A DNA stretch of 64,000 nt, taken from NCBI GenBank assembly GCA_950022655.1, contig OX465581.1:106313125-106377124 (forward strand), in the 5' to 3' direction. This stretch comes from Alentia gelatinosa. Taxonomy: Eukaryota > Annelida > Polychaeta > Phyllodocida > Polynoidae. The translations under genes and the position numbers were made by a program. Below, one piece after another: positions 13,465-27,147 of this stretch (positions are counted from its first letter, which is position 1; each line of letters starts with the position of its first letter). The notes beneath the pieces were generated by a model, which was not told the origin of the DNA, made no database searches, and worked only from the letters and a program-made list of their open reading frames with translations.

Positions 13465-14676
13465 ACCCGACGCCCGTCCTCGGGGTAAGCTGCGTGTGGT
13501 CACATCATGTGTGACCTCTGTGAGGACAACGCCATGCTACATACTATTAGCCGGGATTGCCTCTGTGTGTGATCTATGGACCTGCTATTGGTTTGTCCCC
13601 TTCCTTGTTGTATATTCAGGATTGGATGCCCTGTTAGTGGTCAATAGCTATCTAGGCTGACAGAATGGACTACTTGCTAATTCAGAGAAGATTCTCGTCG
13701 CTTCGAGTTTCATCGGCTAAACTTCATGCTATATAAACGTGTGTGAAAATAATGTGATAGGAATAACAAAAACGACAAGGCACCCAAACATCTCGTAATC
13801 ACCATCAAACATTCTGGAGCATGGGTATCAAATGATATAAAATCCTATTCCTATTTGCCATAATTAGCATCATATGTGGTTCAGCTTTACACTGAAAACT
13901 GCCAGCCTCCTGTATTAAGGTAAAGCTTCATATCCTCATTCATGGGGCATTATCTTTATATGAAACATAACTTAAGGAGTAAATTTGAGCTTGGCTGTCT
14001 TGTTTGTCAGTTGCCTAAAGGAAAATTGCCTCAATAAGCACTTTCTAGAGGTACTTGGGTGTGAGTGATAACAGATTACTCAATGATATGGACGCACGAA
14101 GAAGTGGCAGATAGCAAATCACACAAGCAGTAACGAGGATCGTATTATGGGCTTCTAAAACACGATGCGAAATATTACCAATCATATCAATGACTCCGTA
14201 GAGCAATCACTCAGCATTTGTACGTTATCGCCTAGGATATTGTCGAGCAGTGTCAGGAGCGTGTAGGGACAGTGTACATGATACTGGCAGTACAGTTTCT
14301 CGCCTGCTAACTCCGTATCCAATCATTGGCAGTATTAGGAAAATCATTTCATCTGCTATTGCGTGTATTTATGTCCACGTCAGCGGCGACCATACATGTT
14401 CCAATCATTAATTAAACCCAGACTAATTACCCGCAGTCGCATCACAGGCATGATTTTATAATTTGATAATCACAATTAGGCGATTTTCTCAGAAACTGCA
14501 GACAGCGATGTATTGATTGCAGCCTGGATGGTAGCTGAAGTGGAGGTAGGGAGATGGGTGGCTTGGTGGGGTTGGGAGTGGAAGGCAGTTACTGGTCAGT
14601 GACAACGGAAATGGACCACCAACAGAGTTATACATACGTTGTTGGTCTCCCAGTAGGGGGAGGCAGGAAGCTGGCC

Positions 14677-14690
14677 CCACCAGGGGGCGC
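14677..14690 (+). promoter_or_regulatory. CTCF-type motif, perfect consensus match
   Basis: CCACCAGGGGGCGC fits the CTCF core consensus CCRSYAGRKGGCRS at all 14 positions. CTCF and its core motif are conserved across bilaterians, where the protein insulates or anchors chromatin loops. Two perfect matches in 64 kb compare with about 0.03 expected for random sequence. Orientation is plus, opposite to ERR transcription. Binding in this organism is inferred, not shown. Confidence 0.65.
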
Positions 14691-16501
14691 CGAGGCCAAG
14701 GCCCATGCTGCCAAGCAGCCCCAATATGATCATTCTTCAGGAAATGATTAACCACGTCTCCCAGCCCACCGCCCGCCCGAGTTCGAACCGCCTTCACGGC
14801 CGGCACTCTAAACGGAACTGTCTTGCCTTGAGTATCTCTCCTTTGTCTGCGCAGGCAATGCAAACGGGCTGTTTTACATCGTTCAAACTTCCCCCTTTTC
14901 GTCGAAATTTAAAAGACACTGCCTTTTCTATAGCGCGAGGGAGGGGGTCGTCGGCTGTGAAGGATAATGTGAGAGTGGCGGGCTAAATATAGCTAGATGA
15001 GGAGACTACCTGAGGCGGGCGGACACTGAGAGTTCTCGGCAATGAAGATAGTTTGAAGACACTATCCGTGCGAAGAGCTAACCAGCCGGACAAAGATGGC
15101 TGAAAGAAGATAATGACACGTCAGTTGAATAAGGGGTGGCGAGCACGGCGGTTTCGTGCCTGGGGAACGACGTCCTATTGTGACCAGGGCCCCAATTAGC
15201 CGGACATGGGGCCCTTGCCCTGGCACCTCGTGCAGCGAACAGCTCTGAGCTGCTCCTTTGTAGGCGAGCCATCTGGCCCGTGGTGAGCAGTGGCCGCATG
15301 GCGTGCGTCCTTCACGAGCCCCCGGGAGGCACGCCCGGCCGGATGGAGGAGGTGACCGTGCCCACCCGGCTACTTCACGCCTACTCACGGTCGTCCTCAG
15401 TGGATGGATGAATGCACGGACGTCCGTGATAACAGTTCTATTTTTAATGAGCCCTGCTTTGACTCAACCGCTCCTAGATTCCAAATGTAGAATTCATGGC
15501 AATATTCCTAGAGTCTGTGTTGTAGCCTTCAATTTGATTGTTCCAACACGGTATTTTACTTTTTACAAATTAAAGATTCTTTTATACTAAGTAGTAGTGA
15601 CAACAACATGAAGATGAAGTAACTCATTTGAAAGTTACTTTCAGAAGAGTTGTAAATTATATTGAAGAAATGAATCACCGATGAACCTTCTTTTTACCCA
15701 GAAACAGTGAAACTGGCAATTCGCCTAATTATAGCCATTGTTTTACAGGTAGGCATTTAACCCTGAAAGCTTCAAATACAGTGTGAAGGGATTTCTCCGA
15801 CCAGTTAAGCTTTGGCTTGGATCACTGAAAACTAAGATTTATCAATCGTAAAAAGGTTATATGAACTTCGAAAAAATTCAAATACAAATCATTTCTGATC
15901 AAGAAAGTACAGAAGGAAAAAAAAGTTAGTTTTCCAAACAACTTTAAACGAGTGCTAAACGGGAATACCTAACCTATACATTAATATACCATATATGATA
16001 TAGTCCCCTGAATACCTTGGTGGTGATAGGTGTCAACTTAGGAGTCAGTGTTGAGTACCAAGGCTCACCAAGGCGCGAGACGAGATCAACATTAAAAAGG
16101 TTAACCGATAAAACCCCAGTAGCTAAAATTAGACCCCCATGTCCCTAGCACACTGTCCGTCTATAGAGACCGATGACTTCTTTTCTGTTATCATTCTTTT
16201 TTCTTGTCTTTTTTTTTCTTTTCATCTCCAAACTTGTAAGATAGGTCATCAGTACTAGACAGTGCGTCCCTCTCCTCATAGCGCCCCTCAGCGCCTCCTC
16301 TCCCTAAGCCAAGGGCCCTCGCCCCGTCCCCACGTACCTCCTCTGGCTGCGCCCCACCCCCTCCAACCCAACCTCCCAACACTTCCCGCTCCCGCCCTCC
16401 CTCGGTGGCTGTGACGCCAGATCCCTGGCAAATCGCATCTCGCCGCGAGACTGGAACACATCCGAAATAAAAGAAAGCGCTCGCCGGGAACAAGCCTGTC
16501 T

Positions 16502-16573
16502 CAACATGGCCGTCCGCCGCTGCCTGATCAGACGCCGGCGCCGACGCCACCGGAAGCCGAGAGTCACTTCCGG
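16502..16573. promoter_or_regulatory. Promoter-like block: YY1-type site plus two inverted ETS sites in a GC-rich island
   Basis: CAACATGGCCGT (16502-16513) resembles the YY1 consensus CAANATGGCGGC. CCGGAAG (16550-16556) and CACTTCCGG (16565-16573) are strong ETS/GABP-type sites in inverted orientation. This combination marks housekeeping, often bidirectional, promoters in animals. On the minus strand the YY1 site overlaps an ATG at 16507 that opens a 67-codon frame ending at 16304. Its first residues (MLRQACSRRALSFISDVFQS) are basic and hydroxylated like a mitochondrial leader, but I recognise no protein and the rest is low in complexity. No TATA box is seen. Confidence 0.4.
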
Positions 16574-19500
16574 TCTAGCTTGAGGACTTTAGTGAAGAAA
16601 AATCAATCAGCGTGGCTTAATGTTCCCAGTGCTAACTGGGGCTTTTCATTAGCATTCCATGGCTCCAACACAGACCCACATAAATAAAAGTCAACAAAGA
16701 AGCACAGAGAAGGGACATTAAATAAGGAGAGGGTGGAGGAATGGAATGCTGAGGTGGGGTAAAAAAGGAGAAAAAAAATAGATGTGAGGTTTTGCGAATG
16801 CATCATTCACACGTTTCAAAGTTGGTGCCACTAGCAGCGGGCTGGCTACACGGCGTAGAAGGCCACAAGCTGGTAGTGTAGATGGCAGCGGAAGGCTGTG
16901 TCTACCAGATTACATTTCACTGTTGGGGCTGTGCACTCAGCACCCATCTCAGTTATACATGACCTATCATGATACCCCGTGGGGGAGTTGAGGGTGGGGG
17001 TTCTCTCGAACACGCACCAGCCATTGGGCGGGGCTCTGAGCGTGGGGACACGGGTAACGAGGGTTCTGTGTACGAGCGGAAATCCACCCTAATCCCCTAC
17101 CACACACCCACACACAACTTCCACTCAGTCTCCTCCGAGGCTGAAACAGTTTAAAGAATAATTAAATAGGAACTCTTTTGAAGGTAAGTAGTGCTGCGGG
17201 GCATCGGTAGAGTAATAGAATTAGGAGATGAAAAGCATATATGAGGACTGAACGTAGAATATAGAAGTGAAAGTGAACCTCCACGGCATTGTATTCATTC
17301 ACGCTCTACATCTGACTCCTGCTTATTGCAAAATTGTACCCATTTTAATGTCTACACCATAAAAGTGCACCGATGAGGAAAATACAAATAAATGCTGACA
17401 TACTAACGAGAAGATAGGAGAGATGTCCCTGTCAAACCATAAATTTGAACAGGGCCTGCTTCGCATCTATGTTTCTATATACTACTTAGAAGGAAGCCTC
17501 CCTTCGCGGGTCTTCGCACTTACATGTTCCATCATAGCACAGCCGACATCGGTAATTGGAATCCTACGCGGGGTTTCCGTGTGTATAAAAAAGGATCGAA
17601 TGTGTTACATCGCAGGTACACTGACATTGCTACATCTATGTTTTTAACGGAGCATGCCAGGTCATGAATGAAAACACATGCCAATCTCTTAGACACGGAC
17701 AGGTAGATTGCAGAGTCGGCGGGGGTCCTTCTCATATTTTTTTTTCTACCTGTGCCGTTGATGGAGCGGGGAGCAGTCGTCCAGGTGAGTATGCATCATT
17801 GAAGGCTGCCCGATCAATAGCTGGTACACTGGGGGAGAAATGAAGGCAGGGGTCAAGCCCAATGCCCCTCAGGCACGGCTCAATAGACCTCATTCCTCGC
17901 CTCAACTTTCATTATTAACACCGCTCCCAACACGTGAGGTGGAGATATAGCGGAGGGGCTGAGAGAGTGGAAAAAAATTCTTCTCCAGCTAGCGTGAAGC
18001 TTGAATCCGCCCAATTTTCGCCCGATTAAAACCAATTTGGGCATTTTGAAAACGCGCCCATCGCGTGGTGCTCGGTAGAGGATAAGGTCGGTGTTACTGT
18101 GCCTCGGTGCGCACTGTGCCGACATGTCTGCGTGAACCGCGGCATTTACACTGCAGGGTGACATTCTACTCCCACCAGGAGTCAAAGCACGGCTACCCAC
18201 AAGTACACCTAAGTCAAACATACAGTACTAGTCAATTACTAGGGACCTACCGCACTGAATCGGCAGTCACTCACCTAGGAAATTCTCATGCTTACTGTTT
18301 TTCGTCAAACATTTAATATTCTCTACATCAGTATCGGGATATTCATCATTTCATTTTATGAGCAAGTCATATGGCATCAGAAACCTTTTAGGAGAGCTTA
18401 CTTATTAATATTTAAAAGAATTGTTTTATGAATGAGTTTGGGGATTTGACTATTACAACGCTACGTTCATAAGGTGACTCAAAAATCAATAAAATGTCGG
18501 CAAGTTCTGAAGGTACATTCCTGAGGCTCTGACCCTCTTGAGTATGTTTCTGAATTCATATAAGATTCCCCAATGTTAAGTCTATGAGAAAAAATAGCAG
18601 GGGTGAGATAATTACAATAATTTCACCCTGCGGTTATCTTTTCTAGATCTTCTTTAGTGTGCATCACTCCAAGTATTGCTATTTCCTCGGGGTTCTTTTA
18701 GTCTTTACATTCTATGATTCAGGTGATCATACCTGTGTTTACGACATTGATTTAGATTTCACCCGTTCAGTATTGCCTAGGCACGTTTGACACACAGCAT
18801 ACGTTCATGTGGGGACACCTTGTATAGACCACGCCATAAGCGCCCTGTTTATCACTGGGCCTCATCTAAAGCCTCTTCCAGTAGTTGCCAACCCCCGCCC
18901 CGGAGCAGCAAGGCGCGGGGATGTCCACGATATTCAGACTGAGCCCGAGCAGGGGGCATTTGTTCCCCAAGTAATCCCAAGCTAGCTAACAGCTCCCGGC
19001 CTAATGGTATCAGCAAGGCCAAGGCGTGCAGGACTACCACCTCCCGGCGGACCCCCCCTCCTTTTTACCACCACCACCTACAATCACTCCCCACTGACCG
19101 GTCACTACAGCCCGGTCAGTCACTAGACCCCTGCCCCGCCTCCAACCCAGAGAGGCTCTGTGTGTGGTCACAGGCCAAAAAGAGAAAAAAAATCTGGAGG
19201 AAAAAAGTACGGAAAACCTAATTCCTCACACAAATTAACGCTAATTGGTCTGAAAGGCCACGTCTGAGTGATTGGTGCCTTGACCTACGCTGCAGCATTG
19301 CGCACGGCCTCCGTGCCTGCGCGGGACGGCCTTGAGGCCATGCGGCTGTCGTCTCACCACAATCCGCTAAGCAGAAATTACACAATCCCTTCGCTAGTCT
19401 CATAAGACCATGGACACTTCAGGGACGCAGTCTTCAGCATTCCTTTCCCTCACTCATCTATCGTGACTAACGATGCACAGAAAACATTTCCCCATAAAAA

Positions 19501-19815
19501 TAGAAAAAAAAGTGTGATTAGGAATAGAAGAGAAAGATATGCACTTCCCACCGCTAGCCTATTTTCAGAGAATGAAAATAGAAGCCGGCGTCGATGCTAA
19601 TGAAGAACGACTTCACAGTAGGCAGATCAAAGCCTGGGTTGGGGATGGTGCCCTGCATTATTGAGGAGCTACTCGGGGTTTTAAATGAGACACTTACGTG
19701 GTCAGCACCCGGCCTGCGGGTGCTCGCAGTGTGATATAGGTTTTATCGGGGGCCCACCGTCCCGCCCACTCACACTATCTGCGCCCGCCAGCAGCCCACC
19801 TGTCACGGCGCCCCG

Positions 19816-19829
19816 CCGCCAGGTGGCGC
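19816..19829 (+). promoter_or_regulatory. CTCF-type motif, perfect consensus match
   Basis: CCGCCAGGTGGCGC matches CCRSYAGRKGGCRS at all positions. It lies in a GC-rich island about 0.9 kb beyond the donor of the ligand-binding exon, in plus orientation like the site at 14677. Confidence 0.65.
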
Positions 19830-20704
19830 GACAGTGGCGCTCCCTCGCGGTGTGCGGCCGCGCTCTGTCGGGACGCCCGGCCCTGACATGGACCACACTG
19901 GAGGGCCGTGTAGGGGCGTCCCTAGCGGGCACACCACGAGCAAACGCAGCCTTCCCCCAGGAGAGTCTAGCGTGCTATCTGACAGTTTGACAACTGCCAG
20001 GCCCAGGAGCCCATCCTAGCACGCCTCTGGTGGGTGCACGGTCCAGCCCGCCCGTACCGCCCCCACCCATGGCCTCTTCCTCCCAGCAACAGGCACGAAG
20101 CCGTCGCCCGGAGGACAACAGACATGCCCCGTGGAGCTGAAGTAACCAGAGGCCCCGTGCGGGTAGGGACACGAGGGGCAAACGTCCCGGGGGCTATACA
20201 TGCCACGTATAAGCCTGTAGGGGTTATATGGACCACTGCCTATCGGCCCCACCCTCCCTAGACAGCCCCCTACTGCACAGCCACTACCACATACATCCAG
20301 TAAACCTAGCCGCCGACTACTGAAAAAATGATAGCCATTTCATAATCCCCAACGGGCCAACAAATGGCAGCAGTTTCAAACTCACTATATATCACACAGT
20401 GGGGTGTTGGCGTAATGGCAGTTCCATACAAGGATACTTCTCCTATACGTGCTTCTGATATTACACCTGAAACAAAACCTTGCCATCAACTGCATTAACA
20501 TCAGTTTAAAAATGGCGAAACACATGTCGCCTAGTACAGTAAGAACTCGTAAAAATACCATCCTGTGTCTCTCGTTCCACAGAACAGACCTGGAAGGAAC
20601 AACAGACCAACGACAATCAATGCACCAAGAACAAGGCACGCATGGTTTTGGGGGAGGAAGGGATGCAGAGGTAGATGGTGGGGAAGGAGAAAACACGGAC
20701 TCAC

Positions 20705-20866
20705 CAGGGACTTGCTTTGCCCAGCCGATGGTGGCAACGAGCTCGCGGTCGGCGAGGTCGGACAGCGTGGCCATGAGTTTGTAGTCGTCGTCCGGCAGGT
20801 TGGGGTCGGGCATGGCGTACACCTTCTCCGGCTCGATGCTGATGAGAGCTGCCAGCAGCTTGCTGT
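20705..20866 (-). CDS. ERR: ERR exon: start of the ligand-binding domain (helices 1 to 3)
   Basis: 53 complete codons plus split ends. It begins SKLLAALISIEPEKVYAMPD, continues with NLPDDDYKLMATLSDLADRE and ends LVATIGWAKQVPG. The EPEK-YAMPDP block is diagnostic of ERR. DLADRELV followed by IGWAKQVPG covers the end of helix 1 and helix 3, the opening of the nuclear receptor ligand-binding signature. The glutamate in DREL corresponds to the one that contacts phenolic ligands in estrogen receptor alpha (E353) and ERR gamma (E275), and it is kept here. The acceptor is AATCTTTCAG and the donor is CCTG|gtgagt, splitting the glycine of PGF as in relatives. Third-position GC is about 46 of 53 codons (87%), much higher than the two DNA-binding exons. 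Helices 4-12, including the AF-2 helix, are not in the window as far as I can see. Confidence 0.97.
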
Positions 20867-23800
20867 CTGAAAGATTACAGGGCGAAGGCCGCGGGCCTGT
20901 ACTAGGGTAAGAGCTGCCTGTCAGCAAAGTCATGGTCAGAGGTACTCAAAGCAATTGGTGCATGTTGTAATCAGCAAAGATGAAAGGACATTATTGGGCT
21001 GCTGATTGTTATTTACAAATATCTACCAGTTGGAAGTTCTCTACAACTCAAAGAATTTAGATTTTGTATTTCTTATTTCTATACACATACAATACTACAT
21101 TGTGTATACTTGATTGCAATAGACTACACTCAATGAATGCGAGGTTCATATATTCGCTCATTGTTATGATATTATTTCATTACATCGTTTATGTATAGAC
21201 ACACCTTAGTCTAACGTGCACGGATATATTATTCTTCTAGATAAGCTTTTTCTCTCATCAACGGTGAATAAAAAGACAAGCATGCAAATCAATTATGCTT
21301 TTTAAATGACAGAGAGGCTGATACAAAACAAATAGAGGAAACGAATCCTTTAAGCACAAAAGTAAGGAGATATTATATGCGATTAGGAAAGTACTCTATT
21401 ATGAATAGAAACACAGTGCGATCATTAGGTATATCCCTGGTGCATGGGGACGCGGCGAAATGGTCCTATTCAGCGGACAAAGTGCCTCAATTAATTATTT
21501 AAGTTCCCGTTAAACTTTCAAAGACGCAACCTCTTTACGGCTTATCAGTGGGTGTCAACAGTGACGGCAGTGAGTTTCCATGGCAATGAGGAAGGCACGT
21601 TTCGCCAGGCAAAAACCAACGAACGTCTCCTTGCCATCTTTTTATGACATTTTTTCATATTTTATTTTTCTCTTTTTCCCCTCTTGGTCACAAAGACAGC
21701 ACTGTTGGTTTCATGAGAATGGCAGCCATCAACTCCGCTCTCTGAAGAATCAATTTTCATCACGGCGGTGTCTTTAGTGGATTGCTTGTTTACCGGTGAC
21801 GCTAAACTCTTCTTATTTTGCGGTCGGCGTTTCCTTAACGTGTATGCGCCACTTATTTCGGGGAGAGCCTGCGCGAGACTGCGAGAAACCAAGCCGGCGA
21901 CTCCTTGCGGCATTTCTCCTCGTGTCCACAGTGCACACTCTCCAAGCATTGATCCTGTGCCGTCTCGATGGTCATGGTTGCCGGATTGTGAGTTTAAGCT
22001 CTCTCCTTAAACAAGCTACTTATTGTATTTGAGCAAATGTTTCCCATTCAGGAGCGGATGGGGTAAATGAGGTTATCTTTTACTCTGGGTATTCAAAGAT
22101 AATTTTCTCTCAGACTTTTATTTGGTGGTTTTGATGCAGAAGTATTCCATCAGATCGTACTCATTAATAAGAACGCTTTATCGTTCTCTTCCTGGATTAG
22201 TAGATCAGTATTTTTTATGCAATGATTTAAACTCCCCCCCTCCCCCCATGTCATAGAGTGTTCTGAAGAATATAAACATTCTGTAGAATAAATTAAGCAT
22301 ATTCCCCCCCATTCACAACTCTCCGCAGGATATGATCACAATTCCGGGTGACACATGGGAATTAAGTATTGTAAAACTACACGTTTCCATACAGAGAGCT
22401 GCTCTAAAAAAGTTGTATTACTAGTAGTATAAGAGTGGATCCGTAGGAAGGCCTCCTGACACGCCGAGCTACTCATATGCTGGGCCCCACGCGAGTGCAC
22501 TTCTCTTTGACACGGTGGGCAGGCCGGGGGGCGGGCAGGCAGGCACTTTGTGGGGGCGGGGCGCCCTCTCGTGCCCACCACTGAGACCACACACCACAAC
22601 AATACCCCGAACACAAAACAAGCAGAGAACACAAGGCGACCCCGTGCGATGGGTACACCAGGGACGGGTTGTTAGCAATCTAACCCTCCATTCCCAACCC
22701 AAGGTTTCCGAACCTTCCCCCTCAGGCCCCTTTAAACGTGCCTAACCCCCGAGAACTGCCTCCAGCACAATCGTCTGGAGTCTCCGTGGACAAATCTGCT
22801 CGGGTATAATCCTATTCGTAGCGGTGCCTGTACAGGGCCAGCCTGTGGACGGGGGCTCAGACCGTAAGGCCCGCCGCTAACCATCAGAATTAATCGGCCT
22901 ACTCTGCTGTAATGAACGGGCACCGCTTCTGTAGCGGCGAGTCCCTCATTTCCGTGTCTGAGCACCTCACTAGACTGAAAGCTCGCCCTGCCTCAGTCTC
23001 AGACACAGTTTTCGCCTGGTAACTCATTTTCTCCCTTCCCCTTCCATTATTCTAATCTAGAGCCTCTAGTCTCAGGTTTGATGTTGAGACTTTTTCCTTT
23101 AAGCTGCAAGCTACACCTACGGGCATCCTAGAATACAACCAACAAATTTACAAAGTACCTAATTTCCTGTCTGTGTTTCCCCTACACTCGCGTCCATCTG
23201 GATTGTTTTTGAGTGATCAATGTTTGCCAGGTTTGTATTACACTCAGAGGGTCAGCTCGTAAACAAACCCATCCACGTCACTGTCACAAAAGATTTATGT
23301 GCCCATAGGAGCCGTGTTCCAGGTGCAAGTCCATCGGAGATGAGCTCAAGACATGGAGGTAGCTCCAAGGCGCTGAGGCATGCAGCGCGTGCAGGTAGGG
23401 GTGGCGGGTGGTGGTACCATCCCCTGATACTTTCCAGACCTCCGACACGTGCCCAAGCTGCTCCACGGTTTGTTCCTTGTGTTTCTCCCCTTGTCTCCCA
23501 TAAACCCTATAACCAAGCAACCCTCCTCCCTTCCCTACACACACCCAGCACCCCCGTACCACCTCCAGCATGGCCACCAGCAGCGGTCATTTGTTTACTA
23601 TGGCAGAACACCTTCTTCCCTCCATGGCAGGTGTTCCCCACCTCCTGTTTAATAGTAACCAGATAGCAGTTCCCGACTAACTCTGACGACACCAGTTTTA
23701 CGCGACAAACGCCATACACAGGACTACGTAAAAATGTTTAGTTTTATTCATTTCCTTTTTTTTGTCTACTGCCAGATGCGAATTTATCATCTTGCATTTG

Positions 23801-25127
23801 CATGATTTTTCAATTTAGGGTGAAAAACAGACGGCTTTCCAGATGTTTAACTTCACACAAACCTTTAGGAACAGTGAATACTCCTACAACCACTAGGGTG
23901 GTGTGGAAGGGCTGGTTCTCTATGGGTTTGCTACGAGGTCCTCTCTCCTGTGGCACCCTACTGACACACTGACATTTCACCTCTAACTCCATACTGTACG
24001 ACATGTCTTACCCCTTCACACATCACCACCTCGCCAGATAGATTTTATTGCGCCATCAAATTTACACATGTCCACTTGGCGCTCTACCTGCACCGGGGGT
24101 CTGGTTTACGGTAGTTTGATGGCTTCCTTCCGGTCCCCACTGCGTACTACTACTACCACTACTACTATGCCTTCTTGCGGGAGTGGGTTTTGGGGGGTAA
24201 CCTATATATGTATTCAATGGCTTAACACCTGACCTTACATATACCTTTGCTATCAGGATTGGGGAGGGTTGGGTTTAGATCAGTGGGTTAGGGGTGGTAA
24301 GAGATCCTACTTAATATATGTCATATGTATCAGGTTGGGGTAGTTATAAATAGGGATCGAATCAGAGGAGGGACGGTGGAGAAAGACGGAGATAGGGCGG
24401 GTAAGGGAGATTAGGCATTAGGAGGAGATGGAGGTGGAGGGAACTGAAAGAGAGGAATGGCGAGAATGGAGGATGAATAGCGAGTACCAGAGGGAGGGTG
24501 TAATTTGGAAGTTCAATCCATCAAGATTGAAGAAGGGACCTTCAAAATTGATATCCTACTGTATCCTTGCTACCACTTGTCATTACTATCATTCCTAGTT
24601 CTAATGTTCTCCATAACTGTATTGTTACTGTTCTATAACATGTAATGCCTGTTCTTTTAGAAGTTAAATAAGTGACAAACTCAACTTTATAAAAACTAAG
24701 CAACTGAAAACATCAGGGTATGATGACAGATCGAAGTTATGTACCAAATAATAAAAAAAAATATAATAAAAAACTGGAGCTCGATCCCACACCCGCCAGA
24801 AGCATACCTCCAATGTCCACACCCTCCTGACCTCTCTCCTAACTCAGTATAGAGCCCACTGACGAAAAACACGGCGCGGAAGTCAGACCTGTTGACAGGG
24901 GTTTATGCTATCACGGTGTCATGTCCTCATCATCCTTACCCCCTATCCCACTTTATCCTACGCACACCCGCCCCACCCAGGACGCACCTGTCAGGATCAT
25001 AGCCAGGTGTACAAGGTATGGTGGGGGAACGGGGGTGGGGCTACTACTAAACGCGCCCCTGGTTTGCTTCCACCTGTCCCTTCCGGGTACACAAGAAATA
25101 CTTGTGGATCAAACGGATACACACCCT

Positions 25128-25147
25128 CCCCCCCCCCCCCCCCCCCC
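25128..25147. repeat. C homopolymer, 20 bases
   Basis: An uninterrupted run of 20 C in a C-rich context. The exact length is likely to vary between reads or alleles. Confidence 0.95.
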
Positions 25148-27126
25148 ACGTTCAGCATCCCCGCCCCGCTTTACCTGGGACAGAATATACTCCATAACAA
25201 GAGAGGAGGCCCAGTATAAATTCCATAACTAATTTTCTCTGGTATCTCAGACCAGTTCATTGGCTTCCTTCCGGCATTTATCCAATTGGAGAGAAATGTT
25301 TTTTCCCCATCAACCGGGGCGCAGACTCGGCAGACTGGTAGTCAGGTGTAGACGGCTGTGTTATACTGGCAACGACCACACGGGGTCGCTTCTACGCGGG
25401 CCATTTGGCATTCAGTTCCCGGCCCGTTGATCCGGGCCCGCCCAAATGACAAATTATCGAGGGGTCGTGTTTTTCCAGTCCCACTCTTATCCGTCTTCGT
25501 GCACTGCATGGTGGGGGCAGGTATGCAGGGGTAGCAGCTGCCCTGCCCCACCCAACCCCGCTCTGCTATGGACCAGGCCCAGAGCAAGGCATTACCATCT
25601 GACACTGCCTCTGAGTTGCCACCAACCGCTTGATCCTCTCGCTAATGGGTAATTCAGACGGCCAGCGTCAATCAAAACGTCAGAAGAAAAAGACAAGAGG
25701 CCATCAGATTAAAGGGAGGAACAGAATGGGGGAAAAAAGATAATAAGAATTAACAAGGGTAAAGTATCCGACACCTTCATGTGGCTCCCTTTTGTGGAGG
25801 TGTTTGAGAGCAAAGATCTGAGGCTGCTGCATGTACTTCGGGATGTCTCTACTGATGCTTTGACTGATTCATATAATTTTGAAGATATGGCTCAATGCTA
25901 CTAGTGAAAACGTCGCCATATGCTTCAACAGCCAACAAGCCATGCTGTATCCATTACCCTTATCGTCTTACTATTATAGCAAAGACGGACTTCTTTGATG
26001 AGTAGGGGCTTTGTTTTTTAAACTATTGTTTTCTTATATTTTTCCTAAAGGGTGAATGTCTCCCCTAAACTTCCTCTCCTGTGACAAGACCAAGTGTCTC
26101 GTGAGCTAAAGCCCTGGAGGAGAACATGGAGGAGGCGTTTACACCTGCTGGCAAGGATCAAGACAGCCCACAGGTAACAGTTCTTAAGACGTACAGGTGA
26201 AGTATAGCACCTCCACACACCTGTACCAGCTTCCGCACTAAACGCCTCTCTCATGCTGGGGAGGGGTGTGGGGTGAGGGGCCTCATGAGGAAGTCGGAGG
26301 GGAAGTAGGAAGAGCCTAGCTAGAACTAAAGCCATCGTAGACAACATGCCAGTGGTGTATATTTAACAGGTCATGAATCAGCAGTTGGGTGGTTGGTTGT
26401 TCATATGATACCAGTTTCTGTAACTTTATTCTCCCAACTATACAGACGTCATGACATTAACCTTGCAGCAATGTAACATCATAGCATGTATAGCATGATG
26501 GCTGAGTGGTATGGAGGATTGCATGTTATAGCAATGTGATGACGTCACAATCACATATTAGATGGCAGACGATATATTAGATGGCATCATGTCTTATATG
26601 CAGCTTGTGCTTGAGTTCAGATATCAGGTATGTCGAAACAGTCAGATTTTTCACTTAGTGTGACATGAAAGTCCTTCACCTCCGTTTCAAGCACAATCAA
26701 TATTTGTATTAAACGTGACTGAGATGAAAGGAATCATTGTGATATCTGTTGTTCTGAAGAGAACAACTTGCATGCCATGCCTAAGGTGCCCGGTTTGGGT
26801 GTTTCACTACATTAGGATCAAGTGCAGTAAAATGCCAATATGCATCTAAAGTTAACTGAATACGTTCAAAGCCGTTTTGGACTTACAGATGTCAAAGGTG
26901 GAGAGGCACCATCCAATTGTGTCCCATTCGAAAATACTTTAACAACATCCTTTAGTCTAACCCTATGTTTTGTTTGTTTATTTGTGGTCTAACATCCTAG
27001 GGGACCTCAGCGTATATAGGAACCATCAATAATTTAAATATTTCAGTTTCGTAGACTTACTTCAATCAATTCTTTACAATGTTTTGAAATATACTATAAA
27101 CATTCAAAGAGATGTGTAGTTGGACA

Positions 27127-27147
27127 CTTGCCAAACACCGTGTCCCG
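27127..27147. repeat. Duplicated 21-mer, copy 1
   Basis: CTTGCCAAACACCGTGTCCC followed by G occurs here and again at 28748-28768 in the same orientation. In this copy the flanks create a 6-bp inverted repeat, GGACAC...GTGTCC. No other similarity extends beyond a few bases on either side. Confidence 0.85.

Larger units (their letters stand above)
1..20704. other. Region 3' of the last visible ERR exon: non-coding, probably intronic
   Basis: I found no continuation of the ERR ligand-binding domain and no other recognisable protein family on either strand. This is most simply a very long intron, with the remaining exons beyond base 1. Open frames in the GC-rich parts are low in complexity and lack convincing splice contexts. 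Contents by sub-region: a 12-C homopolymer (145-156); an inverted repeat (2285-2336); AT-richer sequence without clear features at 3.2-4.8 kb; GC-rich islands around 5.6-7.3 kb, including C-rich tandem sequence; an E-box cluster at 8.9-9.0 kb; a 16-bp tandem duplication at 11.3 kb; GC-rich sequence with CTCF-type motifs at 13.4, 14.7 and 19.8 kb; a promoter-like block at 16.5 kb. Nine exact copies of GAGCWGCTC lie in this part. AT-rich stretches at 13.5-14.5, 15.5-16.1, 17.1-17.7 and 18.2-18.8 kb show nothing further. Confidence 0.7.

Noticed and set aside
18852..19040. Leucine-rich minus-strand frame considered as the next ligand-binding exon
   Set aside because: No match to the expected ERR helices 4-7, and no acceptor producing the needed phase.
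26966..27000. Another SINE tail (TTTGTTTGTTTATTTG followed by TCTAACATCC)
   Set aside because: Similarity is limited to a T-rich run and a few bases.
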